Assembly: GCF_014127485.1 (NCBI RefSeq)
Contig: NZ_CP059903.1
Span: 806,001 to 870,000 of the forward strand
Reading direction: 5' to 3'
Source: Nocardioides dongkuii
Lineage (GTDB): Bacteria > Actinomycetota > Actinomycetes > Propionibacteriales > Nocardioidaceae
DNA length: 64,000 nt
The position numbers were made by a program, and so were the translations under genes. The notes under the pieces are model-generated. The model saw only the letters and a list, made by a program, of their open reading frames with translations. It made no database searches and had not been told where the DNA came from. Positions 39,120 through 47,708 of this stretch are shown one piece after another; the stretch's first letter is position 1, and each line of letters opens with the position of its first letter.

Positions 39120-39563
39120 ATGCCTCCCGAGTTCCGCATGTCTGTGCTCCCCGACGGACACCCCGTCGCGCGACCCGCCGGCGACCTCGACCTCGCCACC
39201 GCCCCGTCGCTCGAGAACCTCCTCGACTGCGCCGCACAGCACTCCGAGTACATCGCCGTCGACATGAGCTCGGTGGCGTTCATGGACTGCAGCGCCCTCA
39301 AGGTGCTGCTCCGAGCGCACCACGCGGCTCGGAGCCGAGGCGGCGCGGTCGTGCTGGTGGAGGTGGCGTGCTTCTTCCGCCACCTGCTGGCGCTCACCCA
39401 GGTCCAGGGCGAGCTGGCTGTCTATGAGTCCATCGACGACGCACTCGCCGCCTGGCAGCGTCAGGCCGAGTCCGGCGCGCGGCACGATGCCCCAGGCACG
39501 CCGCTGAACCGGGACACCCACGTCGGTCCGCGCCGCGACCACCGGGACGAGGCGCGGGCCTGA
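39120..39563 (+). CDS. STAS-domain anti-anti-sigma factor-like protein
   Basis: 147 residues from the ATG at 39120 with a GGAAAGAG site. The STAS domain spans about 5-105: VLPDGHPVARPAGDLDLATAPSLENLLDC, AVDMSSVAFMDCSALKVLLRAHHAARSRGGAVVLVEV. The DCSAL motif keeps the Ser that is phosphorylated in SpoIIAA/RsbV-type antagonists. The C-terminal 35 residues are charged and disordered. No anti-sigma kinase is adjacent. It is divergent from two GAF-ANTAR genes, a common stress-signalling neighbourhood in actinobacteria. Confidence 0.88.
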   Translation: MPPEFRMSVLPDGHPVARPAGDLDLATAPSLENLLDCAAQHSEYIAVDMSSVAFMDCSALKVLLRAHHAARSRGGAVVLVEVACFFRHLLALTQVQGELAVYESIDDALAAWQRQAESGARHDAPGTPLNRDTHVGPRRDHRDEARA

Positions 39564-39599
39564 CCACCCAGGACACCGCGCCGGGTGCGGGCGCACGGG

Positions 39600-40430
39600 C
39601 TACCAGAGCTCGCCTCGGGATCGGCCGAGGACGTCGCCGTCCTCGTCGAGCGCGGTGACGGTCGCTCGGTCCAGGTCGGCCTGGGTGAGTACGTCGTCGG
39701 GGAGCCAGAAGAGGGCGAGCCCGTCGGCAGCGCTGGTGTAGGTCTCACCGGCCACGTGGATCTCGACGCTCCCGACGTCGGCCGAGGTCCGGGCCACGAC
39801 GTACACGTCGGCGAGGGTTCCGCCCAGCGGCCCGGGGTCGGCCGCACCTGCGGTCGCGAAGGACACGTGCCGGCCGGACGGGAGGGTCTCCTCGACGCCG
39901 GCGCTCTGCGCAGTGACCTGGAACCCGCCGCCGTCGGTGGTCTCCAGTGCGCAGGTCGCGTAGTCGCGCCCCTGGCGGAAGTAGGCCAGGACCAGGTCGT
40001 CGCGCAGCTCGGCGGCCACGGGCAGGGTGGTGCCCGCCAGGTGCCAGCCCGGTTCCGTGGCCCCCTGGACGGTCGTTCTGAACCTCCTGGCGTCGGTGCC
40101 GCACTCCGCCTGCACGTCGGCGAGCTGCCCCGCCGACAGGTTGGTGGTGGGGCCGGACCACGAGGCGACCTGGAACGCCGGGGCGGGCTCCGGGGCGGGC
40201 TCCGGGGCGGTCGCCCCGACGGACGGGCGGTCCGGCTGCTGCCCGTCGAGGGCGGTGACGCCGATCGCCGCCACCGCCGCCACCGCCATGGCGCCGGACG
40301 CCGCCAGGGCGAGGCCGCGACGCCGACGGCGTCGCAGGTGGTCGCCCCGGGCGAGGACGTCGGCGGCCGGCGTGTCGAGGGTGAGGTCGGCGGCGCTGGT
40401 GCGCAGAGCCTGCTCCAGGTCGGTGCTCAT
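39600..40430 (-). CDS. Membrane-anchored protein cotranscribed with an ECF sigma factor (possible anti-sigma)
   Basis: 276 residues from the ATG at 40430. The cytoplasmic N-terminus (MSTDLEQALRTSAADLTLDTPAADVLARGDHLRRRRRRG) precedes one transmembrane helix (about 41-62). The extracytoplasmic part has no family I recognise; it is rich in acidic and Ala residues and has two Cys (AECGTD, DYATCALE). Such proteins commonly follow SigE/ECF41-like sigma genes and act as anti-sigma factors or envelope sensors. The four-base overlap with the sigma gene supports a functional pair. Confidence 0.85.
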   Translation of the reverse strand: MSTDLEQALRTSAADLTLDTPAADVLARGDHLRRRRRRGLALAASGAMAVAAVAAIGVTALDGQQPDRPSVGATAPEPAPEPAPAFQVASWSGPTTNLSAGQLADVQAECGTDARRFRTTVQGATEPGWHLAGTTLPVAAELRDDLVLAYFRQGRDYATCALETTDGGGFQVTAQSAGVEETLPSGRHVSFATAGAADPGPLGGTLADVYVVARTSADVGSVEIHVAGETYTSAADGLALFWLPDDVLTQADLDRATVTALDEDGDVLGRSRGELW

Positions 40431-40933
40431 GAGGGGGTCCCTTCGGAGATGGTGAGGTGCTCGCGCAGGGAGGCGAGTGCGTGGTGGAGGTGGGCGCTCA
40501 CGGTCCCGGGTGACACGCCCATCGACCGGGCGGTGGACCGGGTGTCGAGGTCGAGCAGGTAGCGCAGGACCACCACCTCGCGCTGGCGGGGCGGCAGCCT
40601 CCGGATGGCGGCCACCAGGTCGACCCGGCCGAGCTCGTCGGTGACCGGCAGGTCCGGGGCGGCGTCGGTGACCACCTCCCGCCGTCGGGTGCGCCACCAG
40701 GAGGTGTTCTGGTTGATCGCCGTCCGCACCACCCAGGCCGCAGGGGAGTCCATGGCGCCGACGACGCGCCACCGCGACCAGGCGCGGGCGAACGCCTCGG
40801 CCACGGCGTCCTCGGCGCGGTCCGGCGCCATGCCGCTGGCGACCGCTGCGCGCAGGCACCGGTCCTTCTGCGCGGCGTAGAAATCGACGAACTCGGGGGT
40901 GCTCACACCCTGATGACGCATCGGCGGTCCCAT
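40427..40933 (-). CDS. ECF (SigE-family) RNA polymerase sigma factor
   Basis: 168 residues at most; starts at 40933, 40921 or the GTG encoding VSTPEFVDFY are all possible, the last having a nearby AGGG. Region 2 is FVDFYAAQKDRCLRAAVASGMAPDRAEDAVAEAFARAWSRWRVVGAMDSPAAWVVRTAINQNTSWWRTRRR. Region 4 is AAIRRLPPRQREVVVLRYLLDLDTRSTARSMGVSPGTVSAHLHHALASLREHL. This is the SigE-family ECF pattern common in Streptomyces and relatives. It overlaps its membrane partner by four bases. Confidence 0.94.
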   Translation of the reverse strand: MGPPMRHQGVSTPEFVDFYAAQKDRCLRAAVASGMAPDRAEDAVAEAFARAWSRWRVVGAMDSPAAWVVRTAINQNTSWWRTRRREVVTDAAPDLPVTDELGRVDLVAAIRRLPPRQREVVVLRYLLDLDTRSTARSMGVSPGTVSAHLHHALASLREHLTISEGTPS

Positions 40934-41153
40934 CGCTTGAGTCCGCGCGCCCTGGAGTTACGGCGCCCCGCCCTCGCTCGTCGGCGCAGCGTACCGATCG
41001 GGGAAGGAGGCCGGGGTCTGTGCGAGGGCGCTCAGCCCTGCGCCCGCAACCGTTCTCTGCGAGGTCTCCGGCGCTGAGCGGTCGCACCGCCGACGCCGGA
41101 GGACGGCGTCGGCGGCGACCAGGAGCAGCACGCCGGCGAGGGCGTCGAGCCAC

Positions 41154-41333
41154 CTAGGTGTTCGGCGCGCGGAACAGCGCCTCCGCGTGCACCGCCGCCT
41201 GGATGGCCGCCTCCGACGGGAGCAGGAGCAGCTCCTGGAGCCGGTGCACGGTCTCGGCGTGACCGAAGGCGACCTCCTCGCGACCGCTGACGAGGGTGCG
41301 GCAGAGGTTGTCCAGGCCGAACAGCGCGCTCAC
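41154..41333 (-). CDS. Hypothetical 59-aa protein, possibly the end of a frameshifted gene
   Basis: The frame VSALFGLDNLCRTLVSGREEVAFGHAETVHRLQELLLLPSEAAIQAAVHAEALFRAPNT has strong coding bias, with almost every codon ending in G or C. From the GTG at 41333 it gives 59 residues, but coding bias continues upstream (DLLARSAAELAL). An ATG at 41425 (MPTVDEATVAEPPPARGG) lies in a different frame one base out of phase. Either the short form is real or a one-base change split a gene of about 90 residues. Function is unknown. Confidence 0.45.
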   Translation of the reverse strand: MSALFGLDNLCRTLVSGREEVAFGHAETVHRLQELLLLPSEAAIQAAVHAEALFRAPNT

Positions 41334-41458
41334 GAGCGCCAGCTCGGCGGCGGAGCGCGCCAGCAGGTCCGGCCTCCGCGGGCGGGAGGCGGCTCGGCGA
41401 CGGTGGCTTCGTCGACGGTGGGCATGCTGGCGGCCCGGGTGGTCGGTCCGAGGGACGC

Positions 41459-43630
41459 TCAGCCGGGCTGCCCGGCGCCGGCCGTGGCGAGCGGACCAGC
41501 GTCCTGGTCGCCGTCCTGGTGGGCGTCGTCGGTCTTCTTCGGCCGCTCGGGTCGGTGGCGGGGGCCCATCGGCGCCGGGGGCCGGGCGTTGGCCCGGTTG
41601 GTCCACCGGTCGACCAGCAGGACGTTGAGCAGCAGCCCGACGGCGCCCCAGATCGCGATCAGCAGCAGGTCGCGGCCCACGCCGGTGCCGTCGAGGTAGA
41701 CGATCGACCGGGCGACGTCCACGGCGGCGGGCAGCGGCAGCACATCCGCCATCGGCCGGAAGAACTCGGGGACCATGTAGAGCGACAGGCCGCCTCCGGA
41801 GGCGGGGGTGCCGGCGAGCATGACCACGATCATCACCGGGACGAGCGCCCCCATCCCGAAGGCCCGGATGAGCACGGCGCTGACCCAGGCCACCGAGAAC
41901 ACCGTCAGGGACCCGTAGCCGATCAGCTCCAGGGCGTGCCCGTTGACGGCGCCGATCAGCACGTCGAAGAGGAACCACAGCCACACTGAGATGCCCACCG
42001 ACCAGCCGGCGACCAGGGGCAGCAGCTGCCGGGTGCGGGTGAGGTCGGGCGCCCCGCCGCGCATGACGGCGAAGAAGAGGAAGCCGGCCATGATCCAGCT
42101 CATCCCGACGTACAGGCTGTTGCTGCCGCCGGCGTCATCGTCGGTCAGCGGCGCGATGTCCTCGGTGACCAGCTCGCCCCCGCTCTCGGCGGCCACGGCC
42201 GCGAACATCTGGGTCACGGTCGACTGCTGGCTGGCGCCGGCGCCGCCGGCGGTCACCAGGGTCGGGTCCGCGCCGGGACCGGTCGGCAGGACGTACGCCG
42301 CCACCAGCTCCTGGCTCCGGACCAGGTCGGTGGCCTCCTCGGTGGTGTCGACCTGCCGCAGGTCGAGGTAGTCGCCGAGGCCGGTCTCGAGCCCGGAGAG
42401 CGCCTCGTCCGCCTGCGCGGCCGGGCCGACCACCGCGACCGGCATGTCGCGCACCTCGGGCTGGTGCATCGAGAGGCTCATCAGGCCCACGACGGCGATC
42501 ACGATGCTGAGCGGGAACAGGGCCACCGCGGTCAGGCGGGTGCGGTACGGCGCCACCGGGCCGCCGGCCAAGGCGGAGAGCGGGGCGTCGGGCTCGGTGT
42601 AGAGCGGTCCGCCGACCACCAGGTGACCGGAGCGCCGCTCCTTGGCGATCGCGAGCCCGGCGCCGGCGACCAGCCACAGCGCGAGGGTCAGCAGGTGTCC
42701 CCAGAATCCGTCGCCGTCGAAGTAGATCGCCGAGCGCAGCGCCTCGCCGGCCGCCGGCAGCGGGAGCACGCCGTGCAGGAACCCGAAGAATCCCGGCATC
42801 GAGTGCGTCGGCATGGCCAGGTTGGACGCGGGGACGCCGAAGACGACCCACAGCAGCATGCCGAGGAGCACCGCGAACGGGCCGAGCACCTTGGTGAACA
42901 GCAGCTGCGTCGCCGCGACCGCCGTCACCGCGAGGGTGCCGACGCCGAGGAACAGCGGGTAGTGGCCGTCGACGGCGCCCACGACCGGGCCGAGGAGCAG
43001 CCAGATCAGCGAGCTGGTGACCGCGCCCCAGCCGAGGGCGAGGGGGAGGAAGCGGCGGGCCCGCAGCAGGTTCGGCGTACCCATCAGGATCCCGCTGAGC
43101 GGCACGTAGCCGGCCAGCATCATGCCCATCGCGGCGAACAGCACCATGGTCCCGGAGCCGTCCCCCTCGGGGAGCGGCTCGAGGTCGACCCGCTCGACCG
43201 TCCAGGACTCGCCGATCGCCGCGGCGCTCAGCATCCGGTCGACGGTCGTGGCCTGGGAGGCGCCGCCGGCCATCGCGCGGTAGACCGTCGCCGTACCGCC
43301 GGGGGCGGGGACGGAGATCGCGCCGGCGACCTCCTGGTCGCCGATCAGCTCCGTGGCCTCGTCCACGTCGTCGACGAGGCGTACGTCGAGCGCCTCGTCC
43401 GCGCCCGCTCGCAGGTCGTCCGCGAAGCGCTCGGCGGACGCGCCCTCGCCGACGACCGCGACCGGCAGGTCGCGGGGCTGCGGGTCGTGCATGGTGCCCA
43501 TGTAGGTCGCGTACATCATCGTGACGATCAGGAACGGCATCACGAACAGGGCGATCAGGCGGCCCTTGCGCTCGGCCGGCGTCTCGGGCGGGGGCGGCGG
43601 ATACTTCACGGCGTCGGTGGTCGTGGACAC
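41459..43630 (-). CDS. YhgE/Pip-like ABC-2-type membrane protein made of two fused homologous halves
   Basis: 723 residues with an internal duplication. Each half begins with a TM helix (RLIALFVMPFLIVTMMY near 24; RLTAVALFPLSIVIAVV near 364). Each has an external domain starting RD(L/M)PVAVVG, several TM helices, and a conserved LPLPAA followed by (R)S.(I/V)Y.DG.G (near 289 and near 635). A YhgE-type protein normally has one such unit of about 350-400 residues, so this looks like a covalent dimer. The tail is charged (RHRPERPKKTDDAHQDGD). It is probably an exporter or resistance protein. TetR lies divergently. Confidence 0.85.
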   Translation of the reverse strand: MSTTTDAVKYPPPPPETPAERKGRLIALFVMPFLIVTMMYATYMGTMHDPQPRDLPVAVVGEGASAERFADDLRAGADEALDVRLVDDVDEATELIGDQEVAGAISVPAPGGTATVYRAMAGGASQATTVDRMLSAAAIGESWTVERVDLEPLPEGDGSGTMVLFAAMGMMLAGYVPLSGILMGTPNLLRARRFLPLALGWGAVTSSLIWLLLGPVVGAVDGHYPLFLGVGTLAVTAVAATQLLFTKVLGPFAVLLGMLLWVVFGVPASNLAMPTHSMPGFFGFLHGVLPLPAAGEALRSAIYFDGDGFWGHLLTLALWLVAGAGLAIAKERRSGHLVVGGPLYTEPDAPLSALAGGPVAPYRTRLTAVALFPLSIVIAVVGLMSLSMHQPEVRDMPVAVVGPAAQADEALSGLETGLGDYLDLRQVDTTEEATDLVRSQELVAAYVLPTGPGADPTLVTAGGAGASQQSTVTQMFAAVAAESGGELVTEDIAPLTDDDAGGSNSLYVGMSWIMAGFLFFAVMRGGAPDLTRTRQLLPLVAGWSVGISVWLWFLFDVLIGAVNGHALELIGYGSLTVFSVAWVSAVLIRAFGMGALVPVMIVVMLAGTPASGGGLSLYMVPEFFRPMADVLPLPAAVDVARSIVYLDGTGVGRDLLLIAIWGAVGLLLNVLLVDRWTNRANARPPAPMGPRHRPERPKKTDDAHQDGDQDAGPLATAGAGQPG

Positions 43631-43704
43631 GACAGTTCTCCTCGGGGGGCGCCCGGATCGGGCGCAGCAAGCAACGGGCGGAACCCGTTCGGGCCCGAGG
43701 GGCC

Positions 43705-43734
43705 ATAATAAGTCACATGGCGTAAAACGCCCAA
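43705..43734 (-). promoter_or_regulatory. Probable promoter for the YhgE-like gene with a palindrome in its spacer
   Basis: On the minus strand TTGGGC (43729-43734) and TATTAT (43705-43710) are separated by 18 bases. This is a good housekeeping promoter and an A/T-rich island in GC-rich DNA. GGCGT-AAA-ACGCC (43719-43731) overlaps the -35 element and spacer. It is a candidate operator for the divergent TetR protein at 43777. The operator half is short, so it is less certain than the promoter. Confidence 0.55.
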
Positions 43735-43776
43735 AGCCCTAGAGTCGGGTCGATCCGTCCGCCGAGAGAGGAAACC

Positions 43777-44391
43777 ATGCCCCGTCCGGGTGTCCGCGAG
43801 CCGCTCCTCGACGCCGCGGAGCGGCTCTTCGGCGAGCACGGCATCCCCACCGTGTCCGACCGACAGGTGGCCGAGGCGGCGCACAGCAGCAACCACTCCG
43901 CGGTCCACTACTACTTCGGCGGTCGCACCGGGCTGCTGCAGGCCCTGCTCGACCGCCACCACGAGGCGGTCGAGCCGGGGCAGCGACGGATGTTCGAGGA
44001 GTCCGACTCCCTGCTCGGCGACGTCCGTGCCCTGGTCATCCCGCTGACCGACGTGCTCGCCGGGCTGCCCGCCCCGTCCTGGCGGGCCCGCTTCCTGCGC
44101 CAGGCGCTGCTCGATCCCGGGACGGCGGAGCTGCTGCGCGAGGGCTCTCGCTGGTCCGGGACCTCGGCGCGGATCGTCGCCTCGGCCGCGGAGCGGCTCT
44201 CGGACCTGGACCCCGCGATCGTGGAGGCACGGACGCGGTTGGTGGTCTACGTGGTCGCCACCGCCTGCGCGGAGTACGAGGAGCGCGTGCAGCGGTCCGG
44301 CGAGCCGCCGCGGTGGGCCGACACCGGCGCCTTCCTGTGCGACGCGATCGCGGGCCTGCTGCAGGCGCCGATCAGCCGCGTCCCGGGGTGA
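43777..44391 (+). CDS. TetR-family regulator, divergent from the YhgE-like gene
   Basis: 204 residues with a TetR helix-turn-helix: VREPLLDAAERLFGEHGIPTVSDRQVAEAAHSSNHSAVHYYFGGRTGLLQALLDRH (about 6-61). The ligand-binding C-terminal part (LRQALLDPGTAELLREG, IVEARTRLVVYVVATACAEYEERV) is helical and variable. Its start is 146 bases from the divergent membrane protein gene, so it most likely represses that gene and itself. Confidence 0.92.
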   Translation: MPRPGVREPLLDAAERLFGEHGIPTVSDRQVAEAAHSSNHSAVHYYFGGRTGLLQALLDRHHEAVEPGQRRMFEESDSLLGDVRALVIPLTDVLAGLPAPSWRARFLRQALLDPGTAELLREGSRWSGTSARIVASAAERLSDLDPAIVEARTRLVVYVVATACAEYEERVQRSGEPPRWADTGAFLCDAIAGLLQAPISRVPG

Positions 44392-44420
44392 GCCCAGGGG
44401 GCGTCGGCTAGGTTGCGCGG

Positions 44421-45005
44421 GTGCCCCGCATCAGCGCCGGGTCGCTGGAGGAGCATCGTGTGGACCTCCGGCGCCGGGTCTTCGACGCCTTCGCCGAGCT
44501 CGTCGGCGAGCGCGGGTACGACGCGACCTCGATGGCCGCGATCGCGGAGCGCGCCGGGATCGGCCGCACCGCGATCTACCACCACTTCCCCGACAAGGCC
44601 GCGGTCGTCGTCGCCTTTGCCGGGCACGAGACCGACCGGTACGTCGCCCGCCTGCGGGAGGTGCTCGGGGCCACCGACGACCCGGTGGAGCGGCTGCGCA
44701 CCTACGTGCGCCACCACCTGGCGGCCGACGAGGAGTTCCACCTCGGCCTCGGGCCGCGGCTGGTCGGCATGCTCTCGACGGAGGCCCGGCAGGAGATCCG
44801 CGCCCACGTCGGGGCGGTCGAGGAGGTGCTCCGCTCGATCCTGATCGACGGGGTCGCGAGCGGCACGATGGTCGTCGAGGACGTCGAGGGGACCCTGCCG
44901 CTGATCCACGCGTGCCTGGGCCCGCGGCACCTCCCGCCCCGCACGATCGAGTCGTTCGTGCTGCGGGCGGTCGGTGCCGCGGGCCCGGGGCACGCGGTCC
45001 GCTGA
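44421..45005 (+). CDS. TetR-family regulator
   Basis: 194 residues from the GTG at 44421. The helix-turn-helix is VDLRRRVFDAFAELVGERGYDATSMAAIAERAGIGRTAIYHHFPDKAAVVVAFAGHE (about 14-70). The C-terminal domain carries HLGLGPRLVGMLSTEARQEIRAHVGAVEEVLRSILIDGVASGTM. It follows the first TetR gene by 29 bases and may be cotranscribed. It converges with the haem operon, ending eight bases from the terminal gene. The target is unknown. Confidence 0.9.
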   Translation: MPRISAGSLEEHRVDLRRRVFDAFAELVGERGYDATSMAAIAERAGIGRTAIYHHFPDKAAVVVAFAGHETDRYVARLREVLGATDDPVERLRTYVRHHLAADEEFHLGLGPRLVGMLSTEARQEIRAHVGAVEEVLRSILIDGVASGTMVVEDVEGTLPLIHACLGPRHLPPRTIESFVLRAVGAAGPGHAVR

Positions 45006-45012
45006 GGAGGGG

Positions 45013-46404
45013 TCAGCGGGTGACCTTGAGCCGCACCGTGCGCGAGACCGCCCGGTAGGCCGCGGACCCGGCGTACGTCGCCTTCACCGTGTAGCTGCCC
45101 TTCGGCAGCTTCGGGAGCGCGACGGTGGCCTTGCCCTTCGCGAGCTTCGCGGAGCGGGTCTTGACGACCTTGCCGCTCTTCTTCGCGACCTGGACCTTCA
45201 CCGTGCCGGTGGCCGTGCCGGCCTTGCCGGACAGCACGACCTTGACCTTGCCCGCCTTCTTCGGCGTGGGCTTGGTGAGGACCTTGACGGTCGCGGTCGG
45301 CTTGGTCTTGACGGGCGCCGGGGCGGCCAGCTGCGACCAGTCGATCTCGATGCGGGTCTCGGTGTCCTGCGTGGGGTTGGAGTGGCTGTGCGCCTGCCAG
45401 GTGTAGACCGAGTACTCCCGCGTCGGGTCGAGCTTCGCGGTCGGCGCGACGAGGCCGGCGGTGAACTCGCCGCCCGGCATCTGCGCCGGCGAGACCCAGG
45501 CCGCGGCCGCGAAGGCCGACTGGCCCTCCTGCGAGCCGGTGTCCGGGATGCCACCGGACTCCGCGAGGCCGACGTACACCCCGGCGTCGCCGGGGTTGGT
45601 CACTGCGGTGAAGCCGGTGCCGGCGACGGAGAGCTCGAGCCCGTCGGCGTACGACGCGCTGACGGTGGTCACCTCGACCGCGGGCGGCGCCTGGGTCGCC
45701 TGGGCGGTCAGGGACGCCGGGGCCTTCTTGACATCGGAGCTGGCGCCGGAGGCGTAGAAGTGGGCGCGCACGCCGGAGGTCAGCTGACCCAGGAAGTCAC
45801 GGTGGAAGGACTTGCCGTCGACAGGCTTGCCGGCCCCGATCCCCAGGGCCGCGGCCTCGGGGCTGTCGGCGGCCAGGACGCCGGCCCAGTCGGGGGTGGC
45901 GGTGATCGAGCCGAGCCCGTCGGCGGTCGTCCAGTCCGGGGCGTCGAACGTGGTGATGGTGACCCGCTTCGGCTCGGTCGCGGCTGCAGGGCCACCCATC
46001 GCCGCGGCGTTCGAGGCGGAGACGACCGCGGTCAGGACGCCCTCGCCGACGGCGTCGACGGTCACGGTGGGGTCGGCGATGGTCACGGTGTAGTACGTCG
46101 TGCCGGCCATGGCGAACGAGCCCGCGACCGAGCCGTCGTACGCGATCGACGCGGCGCCGGTCCCGGAGTCGAACGACCCGACCCCGGCCGGGAAGGTGAC
46201 GACGCCGTCGGTGGTCTCGGTGGCCCCGTCGGCGAGGACGTGGGTGGAGAGGTGGTCGTCAAACTGCTGGGAGATCTCCCAGGCGAGCACGGGTGCGGCC
46301 GCGGGCGCGGCGGACAGGGCGGGTGCCGGGGCGACCAGGGCCAGGCCGGAGGCCGCGAGCGCGGTGGTGGCTGCGCCGGCGACCCAGCGGGTGGGACGGA
46401 TCAT
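45013..46404 (-). CDS. htaA: HtaA-domain haem-binding surface protein
   Basis: 463 residues from the ATG at 46404. A signal peptide (about 1-32, AALAASGLALVAPAPALSAAPAAA) leads to an HtaA domain: PVLAWEISQQFDDHL, VTFPAGVGSFDSGTGAASIAYDGSVAGSF, YYTVTIADPTV. A second module follows at about 235-350 (LELSVAGTGFTAV, GVYVGLAESGG, YSVYTWQAHSHSNPTQDTET), then a Lys-rich Ig-like domain. HtaA domains bind haem with Tyr and His. No sortase signal or C-terminal anchor is seen. It is the last gene of the hmuTUV operon. Confidence 0.9.
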   Translation of the reverse strand: MIRPTRWVAGAATTALAASGLALVAPAPALSAAPAAAPVLAWEISQQFDDHLSTHVLADGATETTDGVVTFPAGVGSFDSGTGAASIAYDGSVAGSFAMAGTTYYTVTIADPTVTVDAVGEGVLTAVVSASNAAAMGGPAAATEPKRVTITTFDAPDWTTADGLGSITATPDWAGVLAADSPEAAALGIGAGKPVDGKSFHRDFLGQLTSGVRAHFYASGASSDVKKAPASLTAQATQAPPAVEVTTVSASYADGLELSVAGTGFTAVTNPGDAGVYVGLAESGGIPDTGSQEGQSAFAAAAWVSPAQMPGGEFTAGLVAPTAKLDPTREYSVYTWQAHSHSNPTQDTETRIEIDWSQLAAPAPVKTKPTATVKVLTKPTPKKAGKVKVVLSGKAGTATGTVKVQVAKKSGKVVKTRSAKLAKGKATVALPKLPKGSYTVKATYAGSAAYRAVSRTVRLKVTR

Positions 46405-47708
46405 GGGGTCCTCTTCTCTCGGGTGACGCGGTCGCGTCGGGGGTCGGGGAGCAGCAGCACCAGGGCCGCCGCGAGCAGGAGGCCGCCGCCGACCCACCAC
46501 GGGGAGACGGGCAGCGGCTCCTCGAAGGCCGGCGCCGGCCGTGCCGAGACCAGCTGGGTGCTCGCCGGCAGGGCGGCCGGCGCGGTCGGCGCGGTCGCGC
46601 CGGTGGGTACGGCGGCGGCAGCCGGCGCGCTCGGGACGACCGCCGCCGGTGGCGCCACGGCCGGCGTGGGAGCGACCGGCGCGGGGACGGCGGGCGCCAC
46701 CGGCGGGCTGCTCGGTGTCGCGGTCGGCGTCGCGGTCGGGGACGGCGGGTCGACGGTCGGGTTGGTGATGGGCGGCTGCGTCGGCGGCTGGGTCGGGGTC
46801 GGGCCGGGGTCGTCCGCGGCGGCGTCGTACGACACCGAGAGCGGCAGCGGCACCTTGAACCGGTCCGTCGCGGACCCGGTGGAGAACCAGAACGGCGCGG
46901 TGCCGAGGCGGTCCTGGTACGCCACGAACGAGCGCGGGAAGGCACCCGCCCACTCGCTGTCCGTGACCTGGCCCGCGACGTCGCTGGTGACGCCGAGGTA
47001 CGCCGGCTGCGCGATCACGCCGGTCGCGGAGCCGTCGCCGAGGTCGACGTCGGGGAGGTCGGCCAGGGTCACCGAGGCCGCGGGGACGGGCGCCCACGAG
47101 CCCGGGTCGTCGATCGAGGACGCGTAGCCGCGGACGGTGGCGGTGAGCGTGCCGCGGCCGTCGGCCACGTCGAGCACGGGGTCCGAGACGTGGAACATCG
47201 ACATGCCGGAGTAGTAGAGGACGGTGACGTCGCCGTCCCAGGCCACCCGCGCCGTGCCCGCGGCGGGGTTCACCCAGCCCTCGCCGGACCCGATGGTGAA
47301 CCGCAGCCCGCTCGTCGACCCGCTCGACGGCGACCCGAGCGGCTTGCCGGCGGCGTCGGTCGACAGCCCCTCCCAGGTGGCGGCGCGCCAGCGGGTGCCG
47401 CTCCACTTCTGGACCTCGACTGCCCCCGCCCGCTGCTCCCAGCGCGAGCGCGGCAGGGTGGTGCCGCCGCGGCCCGGGTCGGGCACCAGGCCCGCGGAGA
47501 GGAAGTTGAAGGTGTCGGGCGCGTGCGCGCGGTTGCTGGTCTCGTGGTTGACCCCCCAGCGGAGCACCGCGTCGTCGAGCGCGACGGCTCCCGGGGCGGC
47601 GGGGTCGGCCGGGTCATCGGCGGCGGCGCTGGCGGGGCTCGCGACCGCGAGGCCGGTGCCGAGGAGGACGGCGGCGGCCGCGGCGGCCGCCATGCGCTCA
47701 CGCCGCAC
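46401..47708 (-). CDS. HtaA-domain haem-binding protein with C-terminal membrane anchor
   Basis: 435 residues from the GTG at 47708 with GGGGGG upstream. A signal peptide (about 6-28) precedes an HtaA domain with DAVLRWGVNHETSNRAHAPDTFNFLSAGLVPDP, LRFTIGSGEGWVNPAAGTARVAWDGDVTVLYYSGM and VLDVADGRGTLTATVRGYASS. A long Pro/Thr/Ala linker follows, then a transmembrane helix (WWVGGGLLLAAALVLLLPD) and a basic tail. It should hold haem near the membrane for HmuT. It overlaps the genes on both sides. Confidence 0.9.
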   Translation of the reverse strand: MRRERMAAAAAAAVLLGTGLAVASPASAAADDPADPAAPGAVALDDAVLRWGVNHETSNRAHAPDTFNFLSAGLVPDPGRGGTTLPRSRWEQRAGAVEVQKWSGTRWRAATWEGLSTDAAGKPLGSPSSGSTSGLRFTIGSGEGWVNPAAGTARVAWDGDVTVLYYSGMSMFHVSDPVLDVADGRGTLTATVRGYASSIDDPGSWAPVPAASVTLADLPDVDLGDGSATGVIAQPAYLGVTSDVAGQVTDSEWAGAFPRSFVAYQDRLGTAPFWFSTGSATDRFKVPLPLSVSYDAAADDPGPTPTQPPTQPPITNPTVDPPSPTATPTATPSSPPVAPAVPAPVAPTPAVAPPAAVVPSAPAAAAVPTGATAPTAPAALPASTQLVSARPAPAFEEPLPVSPWWVGGGLLLAAALVLLLPDPRRDRVTREKRTP

